DNA of 18,110 bases, taken from Promethearchaeota archaeon. Lineage in GTDB: Archaea > Asgardarchaeota > Lokiarchaeia > Sigynarchaeales > SOKP01. This document shows, in pieces, positions 7,371 to 15,352 of this stretch (its first letter is position 1; every line of letters begins with the position of its first letter). Both the position numbers and the translations under genes were made by a program. The notes under the pieces are model-generated. The model was given only the letters and a program-made list of their open reading frames with translations, was not told where the DNA came from and did no database searches. The stretch covers positions 1 through 18,110 of the forward strand of contig JAHLWJ010000059.1 in the NCBI GenBank assembly GCA_019057975.1, in the 5' to 3' direction.

Positions 7371-8309
7371 ATGAAAATGAGTAATTATAAAGATAGACTT
7401 CGCTCAACAAAAATTAATTCGGAAGAGGATAGCTGTAGTTCAGATGCTCAATGTTGCGATAACCCATGTATTGAGCCACAAGATGGAGATGCTGTCTGTA
7501 CAAATTGCGGTATGATTCTTGGACGCAATCTTGTTGGAAATGAGAGGAGGGCGTATACAGTCGAAGAAGTAAATAAACGAAGACGAACTGAGCCTCGATG
7601 GCGTGAGTTCGGACCACGTACTATGCTCCCTAACAGCAAAATTGATTCGAAAGGAAGACTTATTAATGCCCGGGGTAAAACCCTATTTTCAAGACTATCA
7701 AAGATCCAAAATTCGTTAATCTCAAGCATCGAAAGAAATTTCTGGGAAGCTAAGCCCAAACTTAAAATGCTTACGAGCAAGATGAATATCCCAGAATACA
7801 TAAAAGAAACAGCCTGGAAGATCTATTCTGTAGTAGCCAAGAAGAAATTAACGATGGGAAGATCCATTGATGGTTTCATTGCTGCTTCCTTATATGCAGC
7901 AATTAGAGTTCATGAATTTCCTCGATTACTTGAAGAAGTTTGTGAAGCTTCAATGACTCCAAGAAGAACTGTTCACCGTTCTTTAGGTATGGTTGTAAAA
8001 GATGTATTGCCGGAACTTGCACTTAAATATCGTCCCATAACTGCTGAGCAATTAGTATTTCGGTTCGGGAACGACCTTGGATTACCAATGGAAACGCAGA
8101 AAATGGCGATTAACATGCTAGTACAAGCATCTAAAAATGGTTTACTACGCACTGGGAAAGATCCAAAGGGATTAGCCGCAAGTGTCATTTACATGGCAGC
8201 AAAAGCTGGAAATCACCGAAAGACTCAGGCAGAAGTCAGCGAAGTCGCCAAGGTCACAGAAGTGACGCTTCGGAGCCGCTCAAAGCAAATTAAGAATAAG
8301 CTTCAGTAA
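7371..8309 (+). CDS. tfb: Transcription initiation factor IIB (TFB), 312 aa
   Basis: This is the archaeal TFIIB homologue, which joins TBP on the promoter and recruits RNA polymerase. Length is normal for TFB. An N-terminal cysteine knuckle region contains C22, C28, C29, C33 and the regular CTNCG (43-47). A basic B-reader/linker (RRAYTVEEVNKRRRTEPRW, about 59-77) follows. Two cyclin-like repeats lie at about 108-205 (GFIAASLYAAIRVHE; TPRRTVHRSLG) and 212-310 (GLAASVIYMAAKA; EVTEVTLRSRSKQI), each with the helix-turn-helix that reads the BRE. The first zinc knuckle is odd: spacing is Cx3C or Cx4C, not the usual CxxC. ATG 7371 and ATG 7377 are both possible starts. Codon use is richer in G/C (CGT, CGC, CGG arginine) than in neighbours. 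It may be one of several paralogous TFBs rather than the general factor. Confidence 0.93.
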   Translation: MKMSNYKDRLRSTKINSEEDSCSSDAQCCDNPCIEPQDGDAVCTNCGMILGRNLVGNERRAYTVEEVNKRRRTEPRWREFGPRTMLPNSKIDSKGRLINARGKTLFSRLSKIQNSLISSIERNFWEAKPKLKMLTSKMNIPEYIKETAWKIYSVVAKKKLTMGRSIDGFIAASLYAAIRVHEFPRLLEEVCEASMTPRRTVHRSLGMVVKDVLPELALKYRPITAEQLVFRFGNDLGLPMETQKMAINMLVQASKNGLLRTGKDPKGLAASVIYMAAKAGNHRKTQAEVSEVAKVTEVTLRSRSKQIKNKLQ

Positions 8310-8357
8310 TCTGGCAGAATTAGTAAGTTTAATTTAAAAACCGAGTAAACAAAACAA

Positions 8358-8390
8358 ATATTTTTTTATTTTTTCTTCTTCTTTTATTTC
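8358..8390 (+). terminator. T-rich terminator after TFB
   Basis: About 50 bp after the TFB stop the plus strand carries a run of seven T, then TTTTTT and further T/C-rich sequence, typical of intrinsic archaeal termination, which needs no hairpin. Confidence 0.5.
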
Positions 8391-8565
8391 TAATATTTTA
8401 TTGATATTCAGCCTGGTTTATTTCTTACTGCTCTTGATATTTTTAGATTTCTTCAAAATCTCTAATTAATTTTGTATTCAATTGTCCGTTTTAATTAGCT
8501 TTTTCTCAGAGTTATTGGGAAAATTAACAATTATATAGATGTATTTTTATCTATTTTATAAGGGT

Positions 8566-9312
8566 ATGAGCTATATAGAAAAAAAATATAATACCAAGAT
8601 TAAGGAAACATTTGAACAATTATCAATCTTAGATGATTCTCTGCTTATCCAATTAAGCAAAAAATCTGTAAAAAATATCAACGAAATTGCTAAGTTATGT
8701 GCCGATTTTAACCATCGTATAAATCTTATACTTAAGAAGTATTATCCGGAAATAAAAGAAATGAATGATAAAGTAATCATTAAATCTACCTTAAAATTTT
8801 ATTATGATTTGATTTATAAATTAACAGATTTAGTAAGAAATATTGAAAATTTCCAAAAAATTGACCAAGAATATTATGATAAGCTAGTAGAGTTTATTAA
8901 TGAAAAGGAAAGTCTGATTTTCGGGAAGTATAGAATTATATGTGCTCAAGAATTAACTGTTTTTTATGATAAGAATTCGCGACAAAACTTGGAGAAAATT
9001 CTTTTAGAAAAAATAGAAAGTAAAAGCAGGAATTACTTTACTTTTGGCTCTTTGGAAGAAGAAATCAAGAAAATTGCTCTGGTGGCAGGTGCTAGTTCGG
9101 TTATAATTACGGTTGCGGATAAATTAGGCAAAGAAGACTTAGAATCTGCAAAGTCAATTATTATTTTTGATATAGGTGAAGATCAAGATTTTAAGTATTT
9201 AATAAAAATCGGAGAAGAAATCAAGAAGTATTTAGATTCTAAAAACTATGAATCAGTTATTAAGGATGATACTATAATTACAGATGCGAAATTACTTCCC
9301 GACGAAATTTAA
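8566..9312 (+). CDS. Hypothetical soluble helical protein, 248 aa
   Basis: The function is not recognised. Residues 1-155 of the 248-aa form are almost all charged helix, with repeated isoleucine/leucine heptads (for example INEIAKLCADFNHRINLILK), suggesting a helical bundle or coiled coil. Residues about 160-205 change character. The segment EEEIKKIALVAGASSVIITV...LESAKSIIIF resembles, by eye, the N-terminal alpha/beta unit of epoxyqueuosine reductase-like proteins, but no catalytic domain or ferredoxin cysteines follow. The frame can begin at ATG 8539, adding MYFYLFYKG. I prefer ATG 8566, because a TTATATA box at about 8530-8537 would place the transcript start near 8560, after the upstream ATG. 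No signal peptide or membrane helix is seen. Confidence 0.65.
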   Translation: MSYIEKKYNTKIKETFEQLSILDDSLLIQLSKKSVKNINEIAKLCADFNHRINLILKKYYPEIKEMNDKVIIKSTLKFYYDLIYKLTDLVRNIENFQKIDQEYYDKLVEFINEKESLIFGKYRIICAQELTVFYDKNSRQNLEKILLEKIESKSRNYFTFGSLEEEIKKIALVAGASSVIITVADKLGKEDLESAKSIIIFDIGEDQDFKYLIKIGEEIKKYLDSKNYESVIKDDTIITDAKLLPDEI

Positions 9313-9430
9313 CACTTCTTATTCCTTATGATTGATATTATTCTTATTAAATTTCAACTCTATTATAAACATTCTTAAATTTGTTTGACAAATTATAATT
9401 AAGACTTGGTAGTAATTTTAATTTGATTCT

Positions 9431-10405
9431 ATGAAAAATTATTGGTTTAGTTTAAGAGTAGTTATTCTTTTTTTCCTCCTAATTTTAAGTTATATTGTTC
9501 TCTATTATTTTTTCTATTATAATCAGAGGTTTGAAAGGGACACTAGTAAATTAAGAGTCAATTCGATGATTACTATTCTCTTTTTTATTGCTTTATTTTA
9601 CATACTCTTCTTTCTGATTGATATTTCGGTTTATAATATAATTTTTGGCATTGTAATTTCACTTGGAACTCTCTTATGGATAGGTATTTATTTCCTTGAA
9701 TTTTATAAGATTGAACTCGGTTTATGGAATTGGAAACCTATAAGAAATTCTGCTGCTATTCTATGTATTTCTATTTTTTCTCCAGGATTTACTTTGTATA
9801 TAATTAAATTTATCAAGAATAACTCTAATCCTAATAGAAAATGGAAAATTATTAGAAATTATCATGTTCATGAAGGTTTTGCTGGTATTCTATTCGTGAT
9901 AATAGCTTTTTTTCTATGGTTAATTCGTTTTTTGATGATCCAACATGAAGCATTGAAGAAGAGATTAAGAATATTTTTAGCAATAGACATGATGTTGTTA
10001 TTTTTATTTCTATTTAGTGGTAGTTTTTTAATTTTGAGAGATAGAAGAGATATCGTTAGACTAAAGTTTATCGAAAAAAGAAAGGATCAGTCTGGAAATA
10101 AAATATCTTCGGTATTCAATAAAATTTCTCAAGATTCAGTACATTTTTTTAAATCTCCAAGAGGACTCTATTATCCTTTCGGAATTTTATTGAATTGCTT
10201 TGCCGTAAATATGTTTATTCATGGAACTGATTTTCTACCTAAGGAAATTTTCTATTTAAATCATGAAACTATTGTATTACTAGGGTTTATTCTTTGTTTT
10301 TTCGCTGGGGGATTGGTTGGATTTGATTGGTATCGATTATTTTCCAAACTTTATCCCGAATTATATCAAGAACTAGAGCTAATTTTAGATGATTTAAGAA
10401 AATAA
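9431..10405 (+). CDS. Polytopic membrane protein, about eight helices, unknown function
   Basis: This 324-aa protein is dominated by hydrophobic segments, roughly at residues 8-28, 46-64, 67-87, 106-126, 148-170, 182-202, 246-263 and 280-298. A long cytoplasmic-looking loop (203-245, rich in Lys/Arg) joins helices 6 and 7. Before helix 5 is NYHVHEGFAG (143-152), giving His145, His147 and Glu148 next to the membrane; later His264 and His278-Glu279 flank helix 8. Such histidine/glutamate sets can bind metal or haem, but I cannot assign a family. The C-terminus is an acidic helix (PELYQELELILDDL). It is 118 bp after the preceding gene and 68 bp before proS, both on the same strand; nothing in the context reveals its job. 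Confidence 0.75.
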   Translation: MKNYWFSLRVVILFFLLILSYIVLYYFFYYNQRFERDTSKLRVNSMITILFFIALFYILFFLIDISVYNIIFGIVISLGTLLWIGIYFLEFYKIELGLWNWKPIRNSAAILCISIFSPGFTLYIIKFIKNNSNPNRKWKIIRNYHVHEGFAGILFVIIAFFLWLIRFLMIQHEALKKRLRIFLAIDMMLLFLFLFSGSFLILRDRRDIVRLKFIEKRKDQSGNKISSVFNKISQDSVHFFKSPRGLYYPFGILLNCFAVNMFIHGTDFLPKEIFYLNHETIVLLGFILCFFAGGLVGFDWYRLFSKLYPELYQELELILDDLRK

Positions 10406-10473
10406 TAAGTAGGATTTTAGAGACTTACTCATAAAATATTTATCTTTTAAAGTATTTTTTATAATGGTTTCCT

Positions 10474-11949
10474 ATGGCAAAAAAGAAGAAAGAAGTTCCA
10501 ATAATAGGAATAACTGTATCTAAAGAAGAAGATTTTTCTGGTTGGTACACAGAATTGATTAATAAAGCAGAATTAGCGGATATTCGATATAATGTGAAAG
10601 GATTTGTCGTTTATCGAGAATGGGCAACTATCACAATAAGGAAGATGTACAAAAAGTACGAAGACTTATTAGAAAAAAAAGGTCACCTCCCGTTAACTAT
10701 GCCATCATTGATCCCTGAAAGCAATTTTTTATTAGAAGCAGATCATGTGGAGGGATTCGCACCTGAAGTGTTTTGGGTGACGGAAGCTGGAAGTTCCGGT
10801 CGTTTAAGCGAAAGATTAGCGCTTCGTCCTACTAGCGAGACTGCTTTATATCAGATGTATTCTCTGTGGATTCGCAGTTATAAGGATTTACCTTTTAAAC
10901 GTTATCTTTCTTGTCAAGTATGGCGTTACGAGGGAAAAGCGACAAGGCCATTCTTTAGGGGGAGAGAGTTTCATTGGATTGAGACACATAATGTCTTCGC
11001 TACTATGGAGGAGGCAATGGATCAAGTTAAAGAAGATATGGAAACCACATACCAAATGCTTCAAGACGAGTGTTGTATTCCTATCATATTTTTTCAAAGG
11101 CCAGAATGGGATAAATTTGCAGGAGCGGTTCATACATATGCTGCTGATGCATTAATGGGTTCTGGAAAGGTCCTTCAGCTACCTTCAACACATTTATTGG
11201 GACAAAATTTTGCGAAACCATTTGATGTGAAATTTATTGATAAAGATGGGAAGGAAAAATATGGGTATCAGACATGTTATGGTCCTGCTCAGAGTAGAAA
11301 CTATGGAGCAATGATCGCGTATTTGGGTGACGATAAAGGCTTAGTTTTACCTTTTGACCTAGCACCAATTCAAATTATCATTATCCCAATAATTTTTAAA
11401 GGAAAAGAAAAATTAGTGCTGGAAAAAGCAAAAGAAATATACAATATTTTCAAGGACAACTACATTGTTAAAATTGATGAATCAGACGAGTCAGTTGGCA
11501 ACAAATTCTATCATTGGGAACTGAAGGGTGTACCAATTAGAATCGAGGTAGGTCCTAAAGACATTGAAAAACAACAAGTAGTAGTGGTAAGGAGGCATGA
11601 CGGGAAAAAATTCAACATAAATGAACAAGATTTAGAGAAAAAAGTTGATGATCTTGTTGAAAACTATACAAAAGAGATAAAAGAAAAATCTTTAATTGAT
11701 TTTGAATCTCAAGTAGAATGTGTATATGAAAAAGATGCTGCAACAGAAGCTATAAATAACGGAAAAATAGTTTGTTGTGGATTTTGTTCAATTGATCACG
11801 ATGGGGAGCGATGTGCTGAAGTAGTAGAAAAGGAGATTGGTGGAGAAGTGAGAGGAAAGCGAGTCGATGAAGAAAAACACGAGTTTGCCACATGTTTAAT
11901 TTGTGGAGAGCCTGCCTCTTGCACTATTTATATAGCTAAAAGTTATTGA
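10474..11949 (+). CDS. proS: Prolyl-tRNA synthetase, archaeal/eukaryal type (class II)
   Basis: This enzyme charges tRNA-Pro with proline. At 491 aa it is the usual length of the archaeal/eukaryal type, which lacks the bacterial editing insertion. Visible are the class II TSETALYQMYSLWIRSY region (120-136), motif 2 VWRYEGKATRPFFRGREFHW (149-168) with ETHNVFAT, the proline-pocket strand HTYAADALMGSGKVLQ (220-235), motif 3 near 266-300 (CYGPAQSRNYGAMI; GLVLPFDLAP), then the anticodon-binding alpha/beta domain (303-405). A C-terminal zinc-type domain contains C434, C435, C438, C447, C474 and C477. It ends in the conserved terminal tyrosine (AKSY), which in structurally studied relatives points toward the active site. 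The start ATG 10474 is preceded by TATA-like AATATTTATC 30-40 bp upstream. It is a housekeeping gene. Confidence 0.96.
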   Translation: MAKKKKEVPIIGITVSKEEDFSGWYTELINKAELADIRYNVKGFVVYREWATITIRKMYKKYEDLLEKKGHLPLTMPSLIPESNFLLEADHVEGFAPEVFWVTEAGSSGRLSERLALRPTSETALYQMYSLWIRSYKDLPFKRYLSCQVWRYEGKATRPFFRGREFHWIETHNVFATMEEAMDQVKEDMETTYQMLQDECCIPIIFFQRPEWDKFAGAVHTYAADALMGSGKVLQLPSTHLLGQNFAKPFDVKFIDKDGKEKYGYQTCYGPAQSRNYGAMIAYLGDDKGLVLPFDLAPIQIIIIPIIFKGKEKLVLEKAKEIYNIFKDNYIVKIDESDESVGNKFYHWELKGVPIRIEVGPKDIEKQQVVVVRRHDGKKFNINEQDLEKKVDDLVENYTKEIKEKSLIDFESQVECVYEKDAATEAINNGKIVCCGFCSIDHDGERCAEVVEKEIGGEVRGKRVDEEKHEFATCLICGEPASCTIYIAKSY

Positions 11950-12010
11950 ATGCAACTTTAATTATCTTTAAATATAAATATTAAGTTAATTTCTTATCAA
12001 AACCATTAAT

Positions 12011-12019
12011 AAAAAAAAA
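12011..12019 (-). terminator. T9 terminator after the small zinc-ribbon gene
   Basis: The minus strand shows nine T residues 17 bp downstream of the TGA of the 55-codon zinc-ribbon gene, in the gap between it and the convergent proS gene. Confidence 0.4.
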
Positions 12020-12035
12020 GATAGAATTATATAAC

Positions 12036-12203
12036 TCAATGAGAATAATTGAGTAGTGTATTTGGATGACGCTCTTCCTCTTTAATAAATTTTTGTTCAA
12101 TATTTATGTATCCGCAATCTAAACACTTTGCAGTTATTGGAGGAAAATAATTAATAAGCTTCGGTTTTTTATTCGAAGAGCAGTATGGGCAAATATAATA
12201 CAT
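12036..12203 (-). CDS. Small zinc-ribbon protein, 55 aa
   Basis: A complete short gene runs from ATG (12201-12203) to TGA (12036-12038). The product starts MYYICPYCSS and continues to AKCLDCGYINI, giving CPYC (C5, C8) and CLDC (C27, C30): two CxxC knuckles 18 residues apart, the spacing of a zinc ribbon. A charged tail (KFIKEEERHPNT) follows. Knuckles with CPxC and CxxCG wording are typical of archaeal mini zinc-ribbons that bind nucleic acid or partner proteins; the precise role is unknown. A TATA-like AAATATAAGATA lies about 30-40 bp upstream on the minus strand. It is convergent with proS and divergent from the beta-lactamase-fold gene. Confidence 0.72.
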   Translation of the reverse strand: MYYICPYCSSNKKPKLINYFPPITAKCLDCGYINIEQKFIKEEERHPNTLLNYSH

Positions 12204-12394
12204 GATTTGGTTTAGTTTTTTATTAAAAATATCTTATATTTCTTTTTCAAAAGAAACATAAAAACACCTACAATTAAGTCTATTAATATAGTCTAATTCT
12301 AATTCAAAAACCATTTTATTATTAGAAATTAATCCAAAACTTTAAGAAAACTAAATCCTTTAATTTTCTCAAATTTTTGAAGTAATGAATAACG

Positions 12395-13291
12395 ATGCTA
12401 GACTTTATACACCCTTTCTCTGATGATTTTAGAAATATCTATTTTATAGAGGGAGAAAGAAATGGAAATTATCCCTTTTCTCACTCTTTACTCATTGGAA
12501 ATTACTTAATAGATACAGGAATTTCAGGAACACGTATAAAAAAACTCAATAAGCAATTTCAAATTAATACTGCAATTTTAAGTCATTGGCATGAGGATCA
12601 TATTTCTGGTAATAAATTACTCCCTAATTCTAATTTTATATGTCATATAAGTGATAAACTTCCAATTGAAGATATTGAAATGATGTTTCCCTATTATAAA
12701 GTTGAAGGGACGGACGCTGGAAAGGAATTTAGGGTGTTATTTGAAATGTTTGGAATGAAGAATACTAAAATATCCAAAACTTTCAACGACAATGAGATAA
12801 TCAATATAGATGATCATCTAAAAATAAAGGTAATTCATACTCCTGGTCATACCGCAGGACATTGTGGGTTTTATGAAATAAATTCAAAAATCGCTTTTTT
12901 TGGGGATATTGACTTGACTAGATTTCCATATTATGCAACAATTGACTCAGATTTAGTGGATTATGAAAATTCAATTGATAAACTTAAAAATTTAGAAATT
13001 GAGATTGCGGTAATGGGTCACAAAGATCCTGTTTTTGGAAGTAGTAATATTCGAGTTGAATTAGACAAATTCAAATCAGTAATTTTTAAAAGGGATGAAA
13101 GAATATTATCTAACTTGACTGAACGGAAACCCATTCGTCCGATAGATCTCAAGGGTAAGAATTTAATATATAAAAGGTATACCTACAATTTTGAAATCAT
13201 ATCAGAATTAGTAATGATAGAAAAGCATTTCGATAAATATCTTAAAAAAAATTTAATAACAACTCAAGATAATGGATATATTTTAAACTAA
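12395..13291 (+). CDS. Metallo-beta-lactamase-fold hydrolase, 298 aa
   Basis: This is a zinc hydrolase of the MBL superfamily. The signature HxHxDH is SHWHEDHISG (His64, His66, Asp68, His69). Then come HTPGHTAGH (His152 as ligand), FFGDIDLTRF (Asp171 as bridging ligand) and MGHKDPV (His209), a full two-metal set. Asp40 in YLIDTG closes the usual strand. The C-terminal 80 residues (RIKRDERIL... to the end) look like the winged-helix tail of LACTB2-like and related archaeal members. Substrates in this family range from thioesters to nucleic acids, so none is assigned; the order of motifs excludes the beta-CASP nucleases. The ATG at 12395 has no obvious Shine-Dalgarno. It lies 56 bp upstream of the arginine decarboxylase gene, on the same strand. 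Confidence 0.87.
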   Translation: MLDFIHPFSDDFRNIYFIEGERNGNYPFSHSLLIGNYLIDTGISGTRIKKLNKQFQINTAILSHWHEDHISGNKLLPNSNFICHISDKLPIEDIEMMFPYYKVEGTDAGKEFRVLFEMFGMKNTKISKTFNDNEIINIDDHLKIKVIHTPGHTAGHCGFYEINSKIAFFGDIDLTRFPYYATIDSDLVDYENSIDKLKNLEIEIAVMGHKDPVFGSSNIRVELDKFKSVIFKRDERILSNLTERKPIRPIDLKGKNLIYKRYTYNFEIISELVMIEKHFDKYLKKNLITTQDNGYILN

Positions 13292-13347
13292 TATAATATC
13301 CCAAATAAATAGGTTAAAACAGTTCCTCTTAATATAATAAAGACATC

Positions 13348-13857
13348 ATGAGCTTAGTCCCTAAAAAAATATTTTTTGTTAAAGGAAAAGGATTTTCTAG
13401 TAATTCAGAATTACGCTCATTTGAACAGGCTTTAAGAGACGCTGGTATTGAAAAATTCAATATTGTTAAGGTATCATCGATTATCCCCCCATTTTGTGAG
13501 GAAGTTGGTAAAGATGAAGGCTTAAAAGAACTTAAAACAGGTCAAGTAGTTTATTGTGTTATGAGCAAAATTAGTTCAAATAAAAAGGATAAAGAAATAT
13601 GTGCATCCATAGGAGCAGCTAAACCTGTGAATGCAGAAGACTATGGTTATTTGAGTGAAAAACATTCTATTGGTGAAGATCCTGAGAAAGTAGCTGAGAT
13701 TACGAGAACATTAGCTGCTGAAATGCTAGCGACAACACATGGAGTTTCATTCGATCCAAGCTTAAATATCAAAACAAAAAGTTTTACAGGATCTACAAAG
13801 GTAAGAAAAGACGGTGAATGGGCGACGGTTCTAGCTGCTGCTATTTTCATTTTATAG
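13348..13857 (+). CDS. pdaD: Pyruvoyl-dependent arginine decarboxylase proenzyme
   Basis: This enzyme converts arginine to agmatine, the first step to putrescine and polyamines; in archaea agmatine is also used to make agmatidine in tRNA-Ile2. At 169 aa it matches the family length. The self-cleavage site is KVSSIIPP (41-48): the chain should break between Ser43 and Ser44, Ser44 becoming the pyruvoyl cofactor at the head of the alpha chain. Other family features are GQVVYCVMSK (64-73), the SIGAAKP segment (87-93), a conserved glutamate-rich helix with EMLATTHGVSFD (124-135), and the KVRKDGEWATVLAAAIF end. ATG 13348 is the natural start. The gene ends 20 bp before the convergent phosphoesterase gene. 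Confidence 0.95.
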   Translation: MSLVPKKIFFVKGKGFSSNSELRSFEQALRDAGIEKFNIVKVSSIIPPFCEEVGKDEGLKELKTGQVVYCVMSKISSNKKDKEICASIGAAKPVNAEDYGYLSEKHSIGEDPEKVAEITRTLAAEMLATTHGVSFDPSLNIKTKSFTGSTKVRKDGEWATVLAAAIFIL

Positions 13858-13877
13858 TGACAGTCACACATTTATTA

Positions 13878-14390
13878 CTAGGAATTTATTTCTTTTATAT
13901 CTCCTCGAATTTTCTCATCAACCTTAAGAATTACTAATGTAGTTGGAGGACCGAAATAATTAGTTTCTAAGTACCCCTTACCAGGATTTATTAGCCAAGT
14001 GTTTCCTTCTTGAGATATTTTTGCTCCGTGTGTATGGCCATAAATTATAATATCAACATTTACATTATTAAATTCTTCTAATACTTGAGTTTCAATAATT
14101 TCGGAGGAACCACCACTCGCAGGATGAGTAATGCCTATTTTTTTACCAAGGATCTCTATTATCTCTTTTGATTTAACTCTATTTCTAATACTTTTAGGAT
14201 CAGCATTGCCATATACGCCTTTAAATCGGTCCCCTTTGAGTTTGATTAAACCTTCTAGTACATCTAAAGAAATATAATCTCCAACATGAATAACCCAATC
14301 TGAATCTTCTATTTCTTTTGTCATATCTCTTGGTAAATCTTTAAAATTCCTTATGTGGGTATCTCCCAAAATTGCAATTTTTACTGTCAT
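13878..14390 (-). CDS. YfcE/MJ0936-type metallophosphoesterase, 170 aa
   Basis: This is a small calcineurin-fold phosphoesterase. Metal-binding motifs run in order: GDTH (Asp10, His12), HVGDY (Asp38), YGNAD (Asn62), HP (His89) and YGHTHG (His119, His121), then INPGKG in place of the usual NPGS. Relatives in this family hydrolyse phosphodiester model substrates with two divalent metals; the natural substrate is unknown. I chose ATG 14390 (MTVKIAILGD), because homologues begin right at the first strand. The frame also extends to ATG 14429, adding 13 residues and overlapping the WD40 gene end by 16 bp. With the shorter start, the gap to the WD40 stop is 23 bp, so the two genes are probably one transcript. 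Confidence 0.87.
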   Translation of the reverse strand: MTVKIAILGDTHIRNFKDLPRDMTKEIEDSDWVIHVGDYISLDVLEGLIKLKGDRFKGVYGNADPKSIRNRVKSKEIIEILGKKIGITHPASGGSSEIIETQVLEEFNNVNVDIIIYGHTHGAKISQEGNTWLINPGKGYLETNYFGPPTTLVILKVDEKIRGDIKEINS

Positions 14391-14413
14391 ATTAAAAAAT
14401 GTTAATTTAGATT

Positions 14414-15301
14414 TTAAGAAATTGACCATATCCTAATTTTTTTATCAGCTGCCCCCATTGCGAATAATTTCCCATTGGGTGAATAAGTTACTCCATAAAT
14501 ACCTTTAGGCTTCATGTCGATAGTTTCAATTAATTCAGTATTAGAAATATCAAAAAATTGGATTTTATGATCTGATGTAATTGCGATAGTTTTATTATCT
14601 GGGGCAAAAGTTAAATTATGTGAATATCCTTGAATCAACTCCTGTGATTGGATTACCTCCATTTTTTCTAATCCAAGAATTTTAAGGGATTCATAATCAC
14701 AAATTGCTAAATATTGTGAATTTGGTGAGAAAGCTATAGAGGAAATGACAGTTTGAAAACCAGAGATTTCATTGATTAACACTCCTGAAGGAATTTCCCA
14801 TAGAAATAAACTCTCACTGAGTCCACCCACCGCTAGAATCTTCCCATTGGGTGAAAATGCAACAGATGAAACATTCCTCTCATATGGATGGAAAGACATT
14901 ATTTGTTCACCTGAATTTAAACCCCATAAATTTACTTTACCATCATAAGAACCACTAGCAAGATATTTCTTATCCGGAGATATATGAACAGTACTTACCG
15001 TCTTTTTATGACCTTTCAGTGTCCTCAATATTTCTCCAGTTGGTAATTTCCATAGTTTAACAGTTAAATCTGTTGATCCAGACGCCAATATTTTGCCATC
15101 ACTAGATGAAGAAATTGAATTTACACTATTCTTATGATCTTCAAGAACTTTTATTAGCTCCCAAGAAATAATATCCCATAATTTTATCTTAGCATCCATT
15201 CCAGAAGAAATTAGTTTAGTTCCATCTGGTGAGAAAAGAACATTTATAACATAATTTTCATGTGCTTTAAAAGTTTTAATTAGCTCAACCATTAAGCTCA
15301 T
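14414..15301 (-). CDS. Seven-bladed WD40 beta-propeller protein
   Basis: The whole protein (about 295 aa) consists of seven consecutive WD40 repeats of about 40 residues. Typical repeats read FSPDGTKLISSG...IKLWDI (blade 1), SSDGKILASGS...VKLWKL (2), SPDKKYLASGS...VNLWGL (3), FSPNGKILAVGG...LFLWEI (4), with weaker WD ends in blades 5 and 6 (LKILGL, IQFFDI) and a good last one (YSPNGKLFAMGA...IRIWSIS). Seven blades make a closed propeller, with no catalytic domain and no signal peptide, so it should be a cytoplasmic protein-interaction scaffold. ATG 15301 and ATG 15292 are both possible; a TATA-like element at about 15318-15329 predicts a start near 15297, which favours 15292 with almost no leader. 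TTG 15304 is less likely. Blades 1-3 are most alike, suggesting internal duplication. Confidence 0.9.
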   Translation of the reverse strand: MSLMVELIKTFKAHENYVINVLFSPDGTKLISSGMDAKIKLWDIISWELIKVLEDHKNSVNSISSSSDGKILASGSTDLTVKLWKLPTGEILRTLKGHKKTVSTVHISPDKKYLASGSYDGKVNLWGLNSGEQIMSFHPYERNVSSVAFSPNGKILAVGGLSESLFLWEIPSGVLINEISGFQTVISSIAFSPNSQYLAICDYESLKILGLEKMEVIQSQELIQGYSHNLTFAPDNKTIAITSDHKIQFFDISNTELIETIDMKPKGIYGVTYSPNGKLFAMGAADKKIRIWSIS

Positions 15302-15352
15302 CAATAAAAGTATTTTAATTTATATTATTAAGACTTAATTAGTAGAAAGAAA

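Noticed and set aside
7414..8188. Minus-strand frames opposite the TFB gene
   Set aside because: TFB is unambiguous; these frames carry no family pattern and overlap one another.
10888..11133. Minus-strand frame inside proS
   Set aside because: Antisense shadow of the catalytic core of prolyl-tRNA synthetase.
13647..13871. Minus-strand frame opposite the arginine decarboxylase
   Set aside because: Antisense shadow; the decarboxylase is complete with its Ser-Ser cleavage site.
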